From NCBI GenBank assembly GCA_025602905.1, contig JAHLKI010000001.1:1488001-1552000 (forward strand): DNA of 64,000 nt, given 5' to 3'. The notes under the pieces were generated by a model that was not told the DNA's origin, made no database searches, and worked only from the letters and a program-made list of their open reading frames with translations. Made by a program: the position numbers and the translations under genes. This stretch comes from Phlyctochytrium arcticum. Its lineage: Eukaryota > Chytridiomycota > Chytridiomycetes > Chytridiales > Chytridiaceae. Below are positions 44,816 through 54,832 of this stretch, piece by piece; the stretch's first letter is position 1, and every line of letters starts with the position of its first letter.

Positions 44816-45684
44816 GTACCGCACGGCTCTACAAACTCCAAATCTCATCGAGAATGTGTACAAGAACTTGAAGAAAATAGACGATTCTGTTTGGGCAATT
44901 GGTGAAAGGGCTGAACCAATGAGTGAGATTATCGAAAGATGGGCTCCAATTACATGAAACCGGACAGTACATATTCGAACATTTGGATTCTATTCGCGAA
45001 ATTCAAAAGTCTTTTGACCAACTTATGAAGATTCCCTTGGAGTTTGACGAAGAAGAAGAGGATGAGGCAAGACATCTCTACAATGAAACGGAACTCCTAG
45101 TATTTGATATTGTGGCAAACATTGACTCGGTTTCACCGGACATGTTTAAAAAACCGCCGACACCTACACCAGCACCAACACCAGCACCACTCCCTTCAAC
45201 CCAGCCAGTACTTCAACAAATGCCTGTGCCCGACCCCATACAAGAGATTGAGAATCCACACCCTTCGCCAAGTAAACATGAACTGAAGAAAAGGGAACGT
45301 TTTCAAAAGGAAAGAGAGAGTCTGGTAGACACCATGCGAAATGTTGTCAAATCTTTTAAAATGGATGGACATTACGAGAGCCAGGAGAATTTCAAACGCT
45401 TTTTCTTTCTCAATCTGTCAACACATACAAAATCACGAGGCACCAATAAGAAGATCACCAAAGAATCGGTTTGGAGACTATACGAAACAGTGATGGAAAC
45501 GGACGGATTTGTACAAGTTCATCAGTATTTCTGCAAAGAATGTGACAATTTCTGGAAAAGAGGATGCTGCGATAAGTACAAAAAGTCAACTCGTGGAAAT
45601 CGACTGTGGATTGTCAAGAATGCATGTTTTCCAGACAAGTTTCATGAGCATTGTCGCGAAGGCGCAAAATGGGGAAAATGTTGA
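44816..45684 (+). CDS. Unknown protein with Pro-rich linker and Cys-rich C-terminus, frame interrupted near 44.92 kb
   Basis: The first frame from ATG 44816 (MYRTALQTPNLIENVYKNLK) closes at 44959. The main frame runs on from about 44923 to 45684. Joining needs a frameshift or a very short intron; a GTGAAA...GAAAG intron of 38 nt would fit the phase but is unproven. The main frame has an acidic stretch, a Thr-Pro-Ala linker (TPTPAPTPAPLPSTQP), a basic segment, then HQYFCKECDNFWKRGCCDKY, a possible zinc-binding site. No family recognised. It sits between two copies of the GATTATCGATATTACCCCCC-type motif, suggesting one transcription unit. Confidence 0.5.
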
Positions 45685-45750
45685 AAGGTAGTTTCAAGCA
45701 AATCGTTAATCTTGATAATCTCGATAATCTAGGATTATCAGGAACATTAG

Positions 45751-45770
45751 GATTATCGAGATAACCCCCC
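45751..45770 (+). promoter_or_regulatory. Element-specific intergenic motif, copy 3
   Basis: GATTATCGAGATAACCCCCC, two substitutions from copies 1 and 2, preceded by ATCAGGAACATTAG. It lies between the 3' ends of the unknown plus-strand ORF (45684) and the minus-strand integrase relic, which favours a transcript-end role. Confidence 0.5.
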
Positions 45771-46276
45771 ATCCCCCATAAATCGTGCTTTTGCTTCTGC
45801 CGAAATATTTTCATCACCCCGCTCCATTTCGTTTGGAGAAAACCCTGTTGCTGTTGACTTTACCGAATTGATATTGTCAATAACTGTCTGAAGATTATTA
45901 ACCCATTTTTTATCATTATTTGACCCCATGATTTGATATAACAGACGTTTAATATCGCCTCCTCTTCTCTCAACGTACGCATTACTTTGCGGTCTGGCTA
46001 CTTGTGAATAAAAATGTTTGATTCCACTATCACCGAGTTCCCTTTTGAAGATCTGTTGAAAATACGCGCCTTGATCCGTTTGCATTATTGAGATTTTCTT
46101 TTCTTTCCTTCTCGTCGAGCCTTGTCAAGGCACTTCTTTAATGCTTCGGTCACTTCTTCTTCACTTTCGCCTCTAAGTGGAGCAGCATATCCTTTTAGCG
46201 ACATGGATGAAATGTAAAATGTTGTGTGGATTGTATAAATCAAATGTATTGTGATCTTTCCTATGTAAATGATCAA
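45753..46276 (-). pseudogene. Retroviral-type (rve) integrase, broken fragment
   Basis: Two frames. 46276-46085 gives SLKGYAAPLRGESEEEVTEA. 46085-45753 gives QTDQGAYFQQIFKRELGDSG with the second catalytic Asp, SNAYVERRGGDIKRL with the catalytic Glu, and INSVKSTATGFSPNEM. A frameshift separates them, and the N-terminal zinc-binding region and first Asp segment are missing. A second fragment of the same gene is at 49357-49768. The pattern (short PL segment, D-x35-E, then N-x-P) fits Polinton/Ty3-type integrases. Not functional here. Confidence 0.75.
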
Positions 46277-46581
46277 TTATTCGGTTCAAACTCGTAAATT
46301 GCTTCCCTATCGTCTCCAAAATCTCCAAGCGGAACCCACGAATTGTCTTGTGGGTTGTTATACCCGACCCACTTTACAAGGAATTCGACCCCTTCCTCTC
46401 CAACTACCATGCGAGTACGCTTGTCAATGGTGTAGTCTACCTCGTAATATCCTTCCTGAGTTGGTGGAGGATTGACGGGCTGAGCGGGTAATGGAGTCGT
46501 TTGTGCTGGAACAAGCCGCAAAGTGTATGCTGGAAATAGTCCTTGGAAGGGCGTTTTCCTTGAGAATCTATATGAATGCAC
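46273..46581 (-). CDS. Chromodomain ORF, left-arm copy
   Basis: Starts MHSYRFSRKTPFQGLF. A chromodomain occupies YYEVDYTIDKRTRMV, EEGVEFLVKWVGYNN, NSWVPLGDFGDD and YEFEPNN, with the aromatic cage positions Tyr, Trp and Tyr visible. A near-identical copy lies at 60811-61119 in the right arm. It is probably the C-terminal targeting domain of the element's integrase, now separated from it: it lies 5' of the integrase relic on the same strand rather than 3'. It shares its upstream region with the divergent Crinkler gene. Confidence 0.7.
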   Translation of the reverse strand: MHSYRFSRKTPFQGLFPAYTLRLVPAQTTPLPAQPVNPPPTQEGYYEVDYTIDKRTRMVVGEEGVEFLVKWVGYNNPQDNSWVPLGDFGDDREAIYEFEPNN

Positions 46582-46714
46582 TGTACTGGTTCTAATGCTA
46601 CTGCTCTGTCCGCTCCGCTACGTTTTGATATCTGTGCCACTGACATAAGCCACCTGTGGGGCGCCTGCAGTTGTTGAGTCGATGTTGACGGCAGGCAAAT
46701 TTCAAGAAACAACT
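46582..46714. promoter_or_regulatory. Bidirectional region between chromodomain ORF and Crinkler 1
   Basis: Contains TTTTGATATCTGTGCCACTG, then ACATAAGCCACCTG and CAGTTGTTGA. The same blocks, inverted, lie at 60660-60730 next to the right-arm chromodomain ORF and were upstream of Crinkler 2 before transposon A2 inserted. It is most likely a shared promoter. Confidence 0.6.
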
Positions 46715-48531
46715 ATGGCGACAATCTGGTACCAACTAGTCAATGCAAGCGGAGAGTCGTATACCACCCCAGACAAAGTCTCGCTTCCAAACGCCAACAG
46801 CGACGTTGCGGACCTGCGCGATGCTGTGAAGACAAAGTCGAAGCGGAAGTTGGAGTACTATGATCCAGACGACCTCCTCGTCTACGCCAACGTAGAAGCA
46901 CTCAAGGCCGACAAAGACGAACCCGAACCCAAGCATTCTATCGAAGTTGATAAATCGCTGGCATTGATATTATTGGAAGAAGCAGAAGGCAACTCGGCCA
47001 AGAACCCGCTGCTGATTGTGGTGCCGGATCGAGTTCAGTCGACAACGAGTGGTAAGGGAGGGATTCGACCTTCATTTCATAATACAGTTTCCTAAATTTC
47101 GCTTCTGCTTGAATGGCGCCAGAGGAAATCAGTGGCTTAACAACCGCACTGCAGTCTTTTGCAAGCGCTCAATTGGTTGAAGAATGCATTCAGTCTCAAG
47201 ACCAAACGTTGCTCCCATACCCTCCAGACAAAATCGAAAAACTTTACGTCAGGCAGTGCTATAAAGACGTTTATGAATTGCTCTTGACATCTATTGGTGG
47301 AGACGAGGAATCTTTTGCAATATCTGGGACACCAGGCATCGGAAAGTCACTATTCTTTCTCTACATCTTGTACCGCTTGATGGATGACCTTCGCCCGCAA
47401 ACTCTGCCTTCAAATCCCGAAACTCTGCTTTTCAAGCCGAAGCGGGTTGTTTATCAACAACGCTCCTCGTACATATGCTTTGATTTGCAGCAACAACGCG
47501 TTACCAGCATCACGCAGGCTCAGGCGGGCGCATTGGTTTTTGAACAACATACATTCTACGTTATTGATGGAAAGTCTGCGCCGCTCCTTTCAAAATGTGT
47601 TACACTGTTCATTTCATCTCCCCGTGAAGACTCGTTCAAGGAATTCGTGAAGCAGAAGAAGGCCAAGAAATGGTACTTGCCTGTTTGGACCCTGGCCGAG
47701 TTGCATACTTGTCGGCAGCACTGCTATACGGGCCTCCTCCCTGAAACGCTTCAAGAAAGGCATCGTATCTGTGGTGGAGTCGCTCGCTTTGTGTTTCATG
47801 CGGATTATGTCAATACAGTGGAAACGGAAATAAAAGGTGCTTTGGCTGATGTTGATGCTGTTCGCGGGGTCAAATATGTCGGAGAAACAACAAGGATCTT
47901 TCCACAATCACATGTGCTGATGCACATACTGGTGGGAAATGAGGAGGATGGGAATGCTTACCAGTTTACCGACTTGGATGTGGCGTCAAAGTATATCGGG
48001 GAACAATTGTGGATACGGCATTCTGCCCAAATGCTTACCAATCTGCGGGATATGTTCGGCGGTAGCCCCAACGAGATTTCAAGACATTTGTTTGAGATAT
48101 ATGGACATAGGGTTTTTTCTGTTGGTGGCCGAACTCTCAAATGCAGATGCTTGGAAAGTGGTACCGTTTCCCAAATTGCGTTGAATGCTTTCCATGGCAT
48201 ACGAACTCCGTTTGGATCAAATAGCATCCCTACTGCTGAAAACCTTCCGGGCAAATACTACGAACCAGCAGACGAAGATAATTTTCCAGCAATTGATTCT
48301 CTCAGTTCTCAGGGAATGTTCCAATTCACTGTTGCAGCCGAGCATCCAATTCGCGGGGTTCAAATTTTGCAAACATTGTGCAACTTGTACGACGAACCGA
48401 AACTCTACTTCGTTGTTCCTCGACATCGATTTGCTGCCTTTAAGAAGCAGCCTTTCAAAGCAAAACAGGGCAATCAAGTTGTGAACGAAATCCATGAATT
48501 GAAGCAATATGTTTTGGAACTCCCAGTCTAA
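46715..48531 (+). CDS. Crinkler (CRN) family protein 1 with P-loop NTPase domain
   Basis: Exon 1 (46715-47051) encodes the ubiquitin-like Crinkler header: IWYQLVNASGESYTTPDKVS, DVADLRDAVKTKS and DDLLVYANVEAL, ending NPLLIVVPDRVQSTTS, the counterpart of the HVLVxVP boundary motif. Exon 2 (47123-48531) follows a 71-bp phase-1 intron and encodes a P-loop NTPase (FAISGTPGIGKSLFFLYILY) of the RHS/CRN type, then a C-terminal region ending YVLELPV that may be nuclease-derived. 581 aa. An upstream in-frame ATG (46682) is possible; 46715 aligns with Crinkler 2. Crinklers act as host-targeted effectors in oomycetes and chytrids and are proposed conflict proteins derived from mobile elements. No signal peptide is seen. 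Exact role unknown. Confidence 0.82.
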
Positions 48532-49356
48532 TAGTAAACCTGTCGATGTATTTTTTGCAAGTTTGTTTCATTAGAAGAAGGATCTATTTGCTAACTTGGT
48601 CATAGGAAAATGAAAGTGCTCTCGGTAATGTCGTTTCCGTACTCGATAAGTCCGTCGCAAATAAGGAATGTTCGTATTATTTGTTGATGAAAATGTAGCA
48701 AGTGAGGCTCTTGTGTGGGAAAATTGCGGGTGGCGGCTGTGGCAGTCTGAAAACATCTGAGACATCAGTTCTGTAGCAGAGGGCAGTACTAGAGGCAGCA
48801 CTAGAACCAGTACAGTGCGTTGATATTTTTCTGAATCTTAATCCGGAACCTCAATTTTTCTCATGTACGATTCTGGAATCAGTGACTGTTGAAGCGTATC
48901 TAAAAAGGTGAAAGGGCAGGTCAACTTTCAATTCCGTACGTATGGGATACTAGCCCAACTTTCCTCTGACTGCAAGAGTGGATCTTAGAGTGGCGGTCGC
49001 AACAAATTCCGTATGCTTCATTGGACCGAAGAAATCGGTCAACGCTCACTCAGGCTGAAAAGACAAGCGATTGCTGAAATATGAAGCCTGTAATTTTGCG
49101 GGTTTGAATGAGAAAGTCTATGAAGTCTCTGGAGACACTAGGGACACTAGAGACATGAAGAGACCATCATCCTTATTCGATTAAAATTTGTATTTATGGA
49201 ACAAACTGGAAATTCAGACGAAAAAACTGCGGGTGTAATTTTGCGGGTTCTCAAAATTTGGAAGAAATGCCGTTTTAGGTCGATGAACGCCAGTTTTTGC
49301 CACGTTTTACACTTGTTTTTGCATGGTTTGCGTTTCATCGATAGAAATGGAGTGTA
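48532..49356. other. 3' flank of Crinkler 1 and central spacer
   Basis: No gene. 48683-48726 is an inverted match to 50629-50675 (3' side of the Crinkler 2 half). 48770-48820 repeats the CAGTACTAGAGGCAGCACTA block found at 60766-60812. The rest is AT-rich with repeated GCGGGT and GAAAAC stretches. Confidence 0.5.
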
Positions 49357-49768
49357 AAAAGCCTATAAACACCCGTTCTTCGTACTTGGCCACTTCCACA
49401 TGATTGACGGATTCACAAAAAAGGGATACGCACAACCACTTAGAGGCGAAAGCGAAGAAGAAGTAACGGAAGCATTGAAGAAGTGTTTACAAAAGGCTGA
49501 TGCAGAAGGTAAAAAAGTGTCAAGTAGGCAAACAGATCGAGGCGCACATTTCCAACAAATCTTTAAACAAGAACTCGAAGATCGCGGGGTGAAAGCATTT
49601 CTACAGTCAAGCGGCAAGACCACAATCAAATGCCTTTGTCGAGCGCCGTGGAGGTGATATAAAAAGACAATTATACCAAATCCTGGAGTCAAATGGAGAC
49701 AAAAAATGGGTGAATTATTTGCAAACCGTTGTCGATAACATCAATTCCGTGAAATCTTTGTCAACCGG
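49357..49768 (+). pseudogene. Second fragment of the rve integrase
   Basis: MIDGFTKKGYAQPLRGESEE (first catalytic Asp), VSSRQTDRGAHFQQIFKQEL, then after a frameshift near 49615 AFVERRGGDIKRQLYQILES and VVDNINSVKSLSTGFS. It is homologous to 45753-46276 and preserves the more N-terminal part lacking there. It ends abruptly at GFS where Harbinger sequence begins (49769). Confidence 0.75.
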
Positions 49769-50240
49769 ATTCTCCTTTGGAATGCCCGGGATCAACTACG
49801 ACATCACGGTGTTGGAGAATTCCCACCTTTTCCACGAGTTCCTTCACGATCGTGTGCATGATGTGCAGTTTTATGTGGAGGACACTCTCTTCACCACTCG
49901 TAAGTGGAATGTCTCCATCATCCCATTGGGACTTGATTAACACTATGTAGCGTATTACTTGGTAGACGAAATTTACCCCCCTTGGCCTACCTTGATTTCC
50001 ACCGTCACCCGACCCGTTGATGAAGACCTGAAACTATTTGCGAAGCATCAAGAAGCGGCCCGGAAAGATATTGAACGGGCCTTTGGCGTTTTGCAAATAC
50101 GATGGAATATCCTCCGGCAGCCTTCCCAGTTTTGGGACACGGAAACCATGGCCTTAGTCATCAAAGCAGGCGTCATTCTTCATAACATGATCATCAAGCA
50201 TGAAGGGGAGAGGAGTAGTATAGGTTGGCGGAAACTGTAA
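49769..50240 (+). pseudogene. PIF/Harbinger transposase, C-terminal part
   Basis: Begins FGMPGINYDITVLENSHLFH, continues to DTLFTT, then a 49-bp intron (GTAAGT to TGTAG) joins to YYLVDEIYPPWPTLISTVTR. EAARKDIERAFGVLQIRWNI carries the catalytic Glu, and VILHNMIIKHE is typical of ALP1-like proteins. It ends at 50240. The first catalytic Asp region is missing. It starts within about five residues of where the fragment at 24702-25470 stops, so the two halves complement each other. Confidence 0.82.
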
Positions 50241-50384
50241 CCGCATTTGACCACATTCACTTTCCTCCCTCGAATCTGATGTCATGTCTGCGCCACTTTA
50301 TGTAATCTTGGAGTCCGATAGAGTGGCATGACTGCGCGTCAATTGGAGAGACCTCTTCATCGATGTGTGAAAACATGGAGAGCC

Positions 50385-51070
50385 GTACTCCATGATTTCA
50401 TTTTTTCCAATTTCAGATGTTTTTGATTTCATCGAGACAACTCAAGAAAAAAGGGTTATTCTAATTTTGCCAAAATGGGAATGTGTGAAAAACACCCGTT
50501 TTCACCCTGTTTATGTCGATAAACCATCAAAATGGTGAAAAACATTCGAAAACCGTCAATTGGAATGACTTTAGCGACTTAAAACGGCACTTTTGCAACT
50601 TTACGCTTCACTGGTGAATGCTACCCGCAATTTTCCCACACACGCGCCTCACTTGTTACATTTTCATCAACCAAATTTACAAACAATCTTCATTTGCTAC
50701 AGACTAATCGAGTACGACAACGTTACAAGTGATGCACTACATGAATCTTTGGTCAAAAGTACACCCGCAGTTTCTTCACTTTTCGACCTCACTTGCTACA
50801 TACTTTCCACTTTCTGCTTCTTTCAACAATTTGTCTCCATAGCCTCCGGAGGGTAACCAGAGGGAACACTGATATTCAAGAGAGTAGCGAGAGTAGACCG
50901 CTGTGGTAAAGTCGTTCAAACTGTTCTACCGCGGATTCATCGAATACGAAATCTTCGATTGGCTTGGAAAAGGTCAATGATGCATACACAATACTCGGTC
51001 TTCTCTGGCCCACTCCTCTCAAGATTCCAACGTAGGAACGACTATTTTCAGTTTCTCCGATCTAGTCGCC
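50385..51070 (+). repeat. Direct repeat unit 1, offset ~1.15 kb
   Basis: Recognisable shared blocks with unit 2 (51545-52215): the GTTTATGTCGATAAAC region, CTACCCGCA...TTTTTCACA, TTCAAGAGAGTAGCGAGA, TAGACCGCTGTGGT, ATACACAATACTCGGTCTTC and TTTTCAGTTTCTCC. Considerable divergence. Noncoding. 50241-50384 and 51071-51544 hold no gene. Confidence 0.75.
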
Positions 51071-51544
51071 GAATCTACGGTCCTCCAATAAACTCCGTAA
51101 CTGACTGTTTGTAGTTGTATATTGAAAGAATATGTACAATGGTCCTAACCCGGGACTGTTGCGACATGAACAAGTTGAGTGGGATTAGATCCGCAGGATT
51201 TTCACTTTTTGTTGTGGTTTGTTACATATGTACACTCTTCTCAACTCCTTCTACACTACTCTCCATACCCTCCAAAGGCTACAGAGGCTCTCGTAGGTTA
51301 TCACACTCCTCCATCTACATCATTGCACCGCCACTTTATATAATCGTCGAGTCCGCTGGGTCCGATGGAGTCTATCGGTGTCTTCCAACCAATGTGAAGC
51401 ATGAATTGCCATCAAGTCCCATCAAGTGACACACTTTTTACACCCTTTCCAACTTTTACAGCAACTCACTACATGGTATGGAGGGAGTTATACAGTCAAG
51501 AATGAAGAACTCAGTTCATTTCCGAGTGTTATGTAGAGACGCTC

Positions 51545-52215
51545 TCCATGGCGGAAAAGGTTTTCCGAAATTTTCAATATTGAAATCATGCCAAGTGAAA
51601 AACGGTCATTCTAAATGTAACAAAATGGAAAGTGTGAAATACACTCGTTTTTGGTGTGTTTACGCCTGATTTATATCGATAAAACGTTGAAATGGCTGAA
51701 AACGTGGGAAAACTGTACAAAACCATGACTTTATCAACCCAAAATTCCACTTTTTCAACTTTTTCAGCACCTCCGAAATCCTACCCGCACTTTTTTCACA
51801 TAAGAGCCTGGCTTGCTACATTTTTTCACACTTTTCAATTCGAAAATCATTGATCTCTGCATACTATCCGAAGAGGCTACGTTACAAACAATACACAACA
51901 TATTTTCAACAAAATCACACCCCGTCGCTTGCTACACTACATATATTCACGTCCTTCTCGAACCGGTCGACTTTTCCTTCCACACTCTCCAAAGCCTCCG
52001 GAGGGAAACCAGAGTGAACACCTATGTTCAAGAGAGTAGCGAGACTAGACCGCTGTGGTGAAGTCGTTCAGACTGTTCAACTGCGGATTCGTCGAATACG
52101 AAAATCTTCAATTGGCTTGGGAACGGTCATTGGTGCATACACAATACTCGGTCTTCTCTTGCCCACTCTTATCTAAGGTTCCAACGGTAGCAACGACTAT
52201 TTTCAGTTTCTCCTT
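51545..52215 (+). repeat. Direct repeat unit 2, offset ~1.15 kb
   Basis: Second copy of the unit at 50385-51070, ending about 50 bp before the Crinkler 2 stop codon (52264). It is therefore the original 3' flank of Crinkler 2, with unit 1 a tandem duplicate. Confidence 0.75.
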
Positions 52216-52263
52216 CCGGAATTGATACTGATGAACTGGACCGAAGAACGGTCAGACCCGACA

Positions 52264-54145
52264 TCACGACAAATTCAGAATCAATGGTGCATCATGGCCA
52301 AATACAAACTGGCACGACGAGAAATCTCCGGGAGCAAAGAATACCGAAAGTCGATGTTCGTAACGGTCAACTCTTGCCGAGAATGAACCCTGCCGAAAGT
52401 CAACAACAACATAATCGTTCACACGAAGCGGATGGTACGGTCCTGAAGGAGAAAATCGGTCCATATGCTTGCCGATTTTATCCCCTTTCCTCAAAAGTTC
52501 GACTCCCCAGCGCAACTGCCCATTCAAATAAAAATCGATTGCGCCCGCAATTCGCTCACTTGGCTCCTCGCCACGCTCAGGAAATACGGTCGACAACTCG
52601 GGACATATTGCGCACGATGGTGGTGTAGATGCGGCAAGGGATTGCATGAAAAGATGTTGAAACGTGGCCTCCTTTGGAAAATCAACGCCACCAGGTGAAG
52701 ATGAACGAAGGATTGCGCTTGACATGTCAGAAATAGCCTGCTTCATCAACACTTTCAAATTAGCCGGGGCGCTGGGAGACCTTTTTGGGAAAAGCCACCG
52801 GCAATAGTATCGTTTTGCTAATGGAGAAGAGAAAGCAAACTTATTACTTACAACTTCGACAAGCAGTCCAACCTTCATCAAGAGGGACAGGTGATCTGTA
52901 GTCTTATCGTCTTCAAATGTCGGTTTCTCTAAATCGTCCGGGCAGATTAAACACTGCTGCAGAAACGTTCTCAAGCCTGAATCCACTGGAGCCGACTGTT
53001 TACTGCCGAAACATCGATTCACCTCAGGAAGAAAATCTTGTGAAAAATAGTACTGCACTATATTCGTTTCCGGCGGCGGCAGCGCATTCTTCACGAATCG
53101 CTGTTTTATAGCATCAATAGAAAGGCGGACTGCAGCAATCAGTCCGTTGCTTTCGTTGATAATGATGTTCTCAATCAGTTGAGTTCCGTAGCCATTGGGA
53201 AGACCAAAAGGTGGCGGTGCTCTTAGCATGTCAAGAGCCTCCTGCGAGGAAATTCGGAAATCTTCCCGCTTCAGCCGTCTAAGTGATGCCAACTCAACAG
53301 GACTTTCTTGCTGGCCCTCCAGCAGATGTGTTGCAGATATCACCAATCTCAGACGCGGAAATTTAACGATAACATCCTTAACTAGAGATGCCCACGCTTT
53401 AATGTTGTTGTACGTTGCTTGAGCATCATCCAGCCATATAAGGTAGTGGCTGGTAGCGTCCAATAGATACTCATGGCGTCCATCGAAAAGTTTGCCTCCC
53501 CCCAGAGCAGAAACAAACGTTTCGAAGTTGAAACCCGATGCTAGACACGAAACGCGAACGCAGTTCTCCCTTTCTCGCGAAAGCAATTGAAAAAGGGAAG
53601 TCTTTCCCGAGCCGGCCGGCGATGCTACGACCACAACCTGATTGTCGTTGAGTAGTTGATTAAGTTCAGTCAACAATGGAATACGATGAAGGTAAAAGCC
53701 GTTCAAGTTGACGCCATCGAGTGTGACGGTCCGGTCGATGGTTGCTGTATTGCGTCGTACTGAAGGACAGAAGTGTATGCGTTAGAATGCTATTGTCTGT
53801 AATTGCAATCGCTCCCTTACCACTAGTTGTCGCCTGACCTCGCTCCGGCACCACAATGAGGATCGGGTGGTCGTCATCCGTGTCTCCTAGCGTGTCCACT
53901 TTCCTGCCCGGCTTTAGCCCTGTCAGAGGCTTGTTTGCGGCAATATCGGCCTCAAGTGCTGCTTCGTTGGCGTAGACGAGGAGTTCTCCAGCGGCTACTC
54001 CGTGCATACGCTGGGAGTCCTTCCAGTTCTGCCAAATGGCGTCCCGGAAGTGAAAGACCTTCTTGTTCTTTTCGAGAGAAACAGCGTCAACTGTTGAGAC
54101 GGGATTTCCTTTCGCATCAACCAACTGATAGTAGAAGTCTTCCAT
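52264..54145 (-). CDS. Crinkler (CRN) family protein 2 with ATPase and nuclease-like C-terminus
   Basis: Exon 1 (54145-53821, ACCATGG start) is the header: DFYYQLVDAKGNPVSTVDAV, FHFRDAIWQNWK, GELLVYANEAAL, ending HPILIVVPERGQATTSG. A 61-bp phase-1 intron lies at exactly the position found in Crinkler 1. Exon 2 (53759-52264) opens with VRRNTATIDRTVTLDG. It then carries a STAND-like P-loop (VVVASPAGSGKTSLFQLL), Walker B SHYLIWLDDAQ and a sensor VISATHL. Near the C-terminus, IDFYLNGQLRWGVELLRKGD followed by KHMDRFS resembles a restriction-type nuclease core (Asp, then Glu-x-Lys-like). 606 aa, intact. Transposon A2 lies 29 bp upstream of the start codon and separates the gene from its promoter, so expression is doubtful. 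Confidence 0.8.
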
Positions 54146-54166
54146 GGTGATGCTGGATGTCACCGG

Positions 54167-54174
54167 CGATGTCT
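54167..54174. repeat. Target-site duplication of transposon A2, left copy
   Basis: CGATGTCT immediately outside the left CCCAGG terminus (54175). The partner is at 60654-60661, beyond the nested MULE. Confidence 0.9.
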
Positions 54175-54832
54175 CCCAGGACGGACCTCCCAGATATGGT
54201 TAAATGAAGTATAGTCTTTACCCGAAGTTTTTTTTTCTTTCAAGTTTGTATATGAGATTTCTCCCGACTGGCCCGGGATTGCAGTAACGATTTTTAACAA
54301 GTATTTGAAGATGATTTTGTATATGAAGTTCATATGGAAATGATATACAATTTTGTCTTTATCATGTAACATCTGATGTCTTGACCCCCACCTTTTCCAC
54401 AAAGATGTCTCTAACTTTTTTCGCACATCGCCTCGGCGGCTGAAACGTTGAATAGTTGCTGAATATACATATATAAGTCATCTGCCAAGCGGGTTGCTTC
54501 AACACGAAGGTGTTTACGAAGTTCTGGGGCAGGTAAGATCCCCAATAGATAGTATTGATGGGGCAAAGAATGAAATTGTGTTGATACATGATGGTGAAAC
54601 AGAAGAAGAGGGCTGAAAAGTGCTGAAATAAAGGGGACAGATTAAAGTATTTATAAAAGAGTGACAGATTGTGAATGTGAAAGGATGTAAGGGTAGAGAG
54701 AAAGAGATAATGCTTGAAGAATGACCGACCAAATGTGAGGTGGTTGAAGCAGAGGAGTGATGACTTTGAGATCTGGAAGTATCTTTTGTTCAGGAAATGT
54801 GGGAAAGGTAGTTTACAAAGGTAATTCTCACC

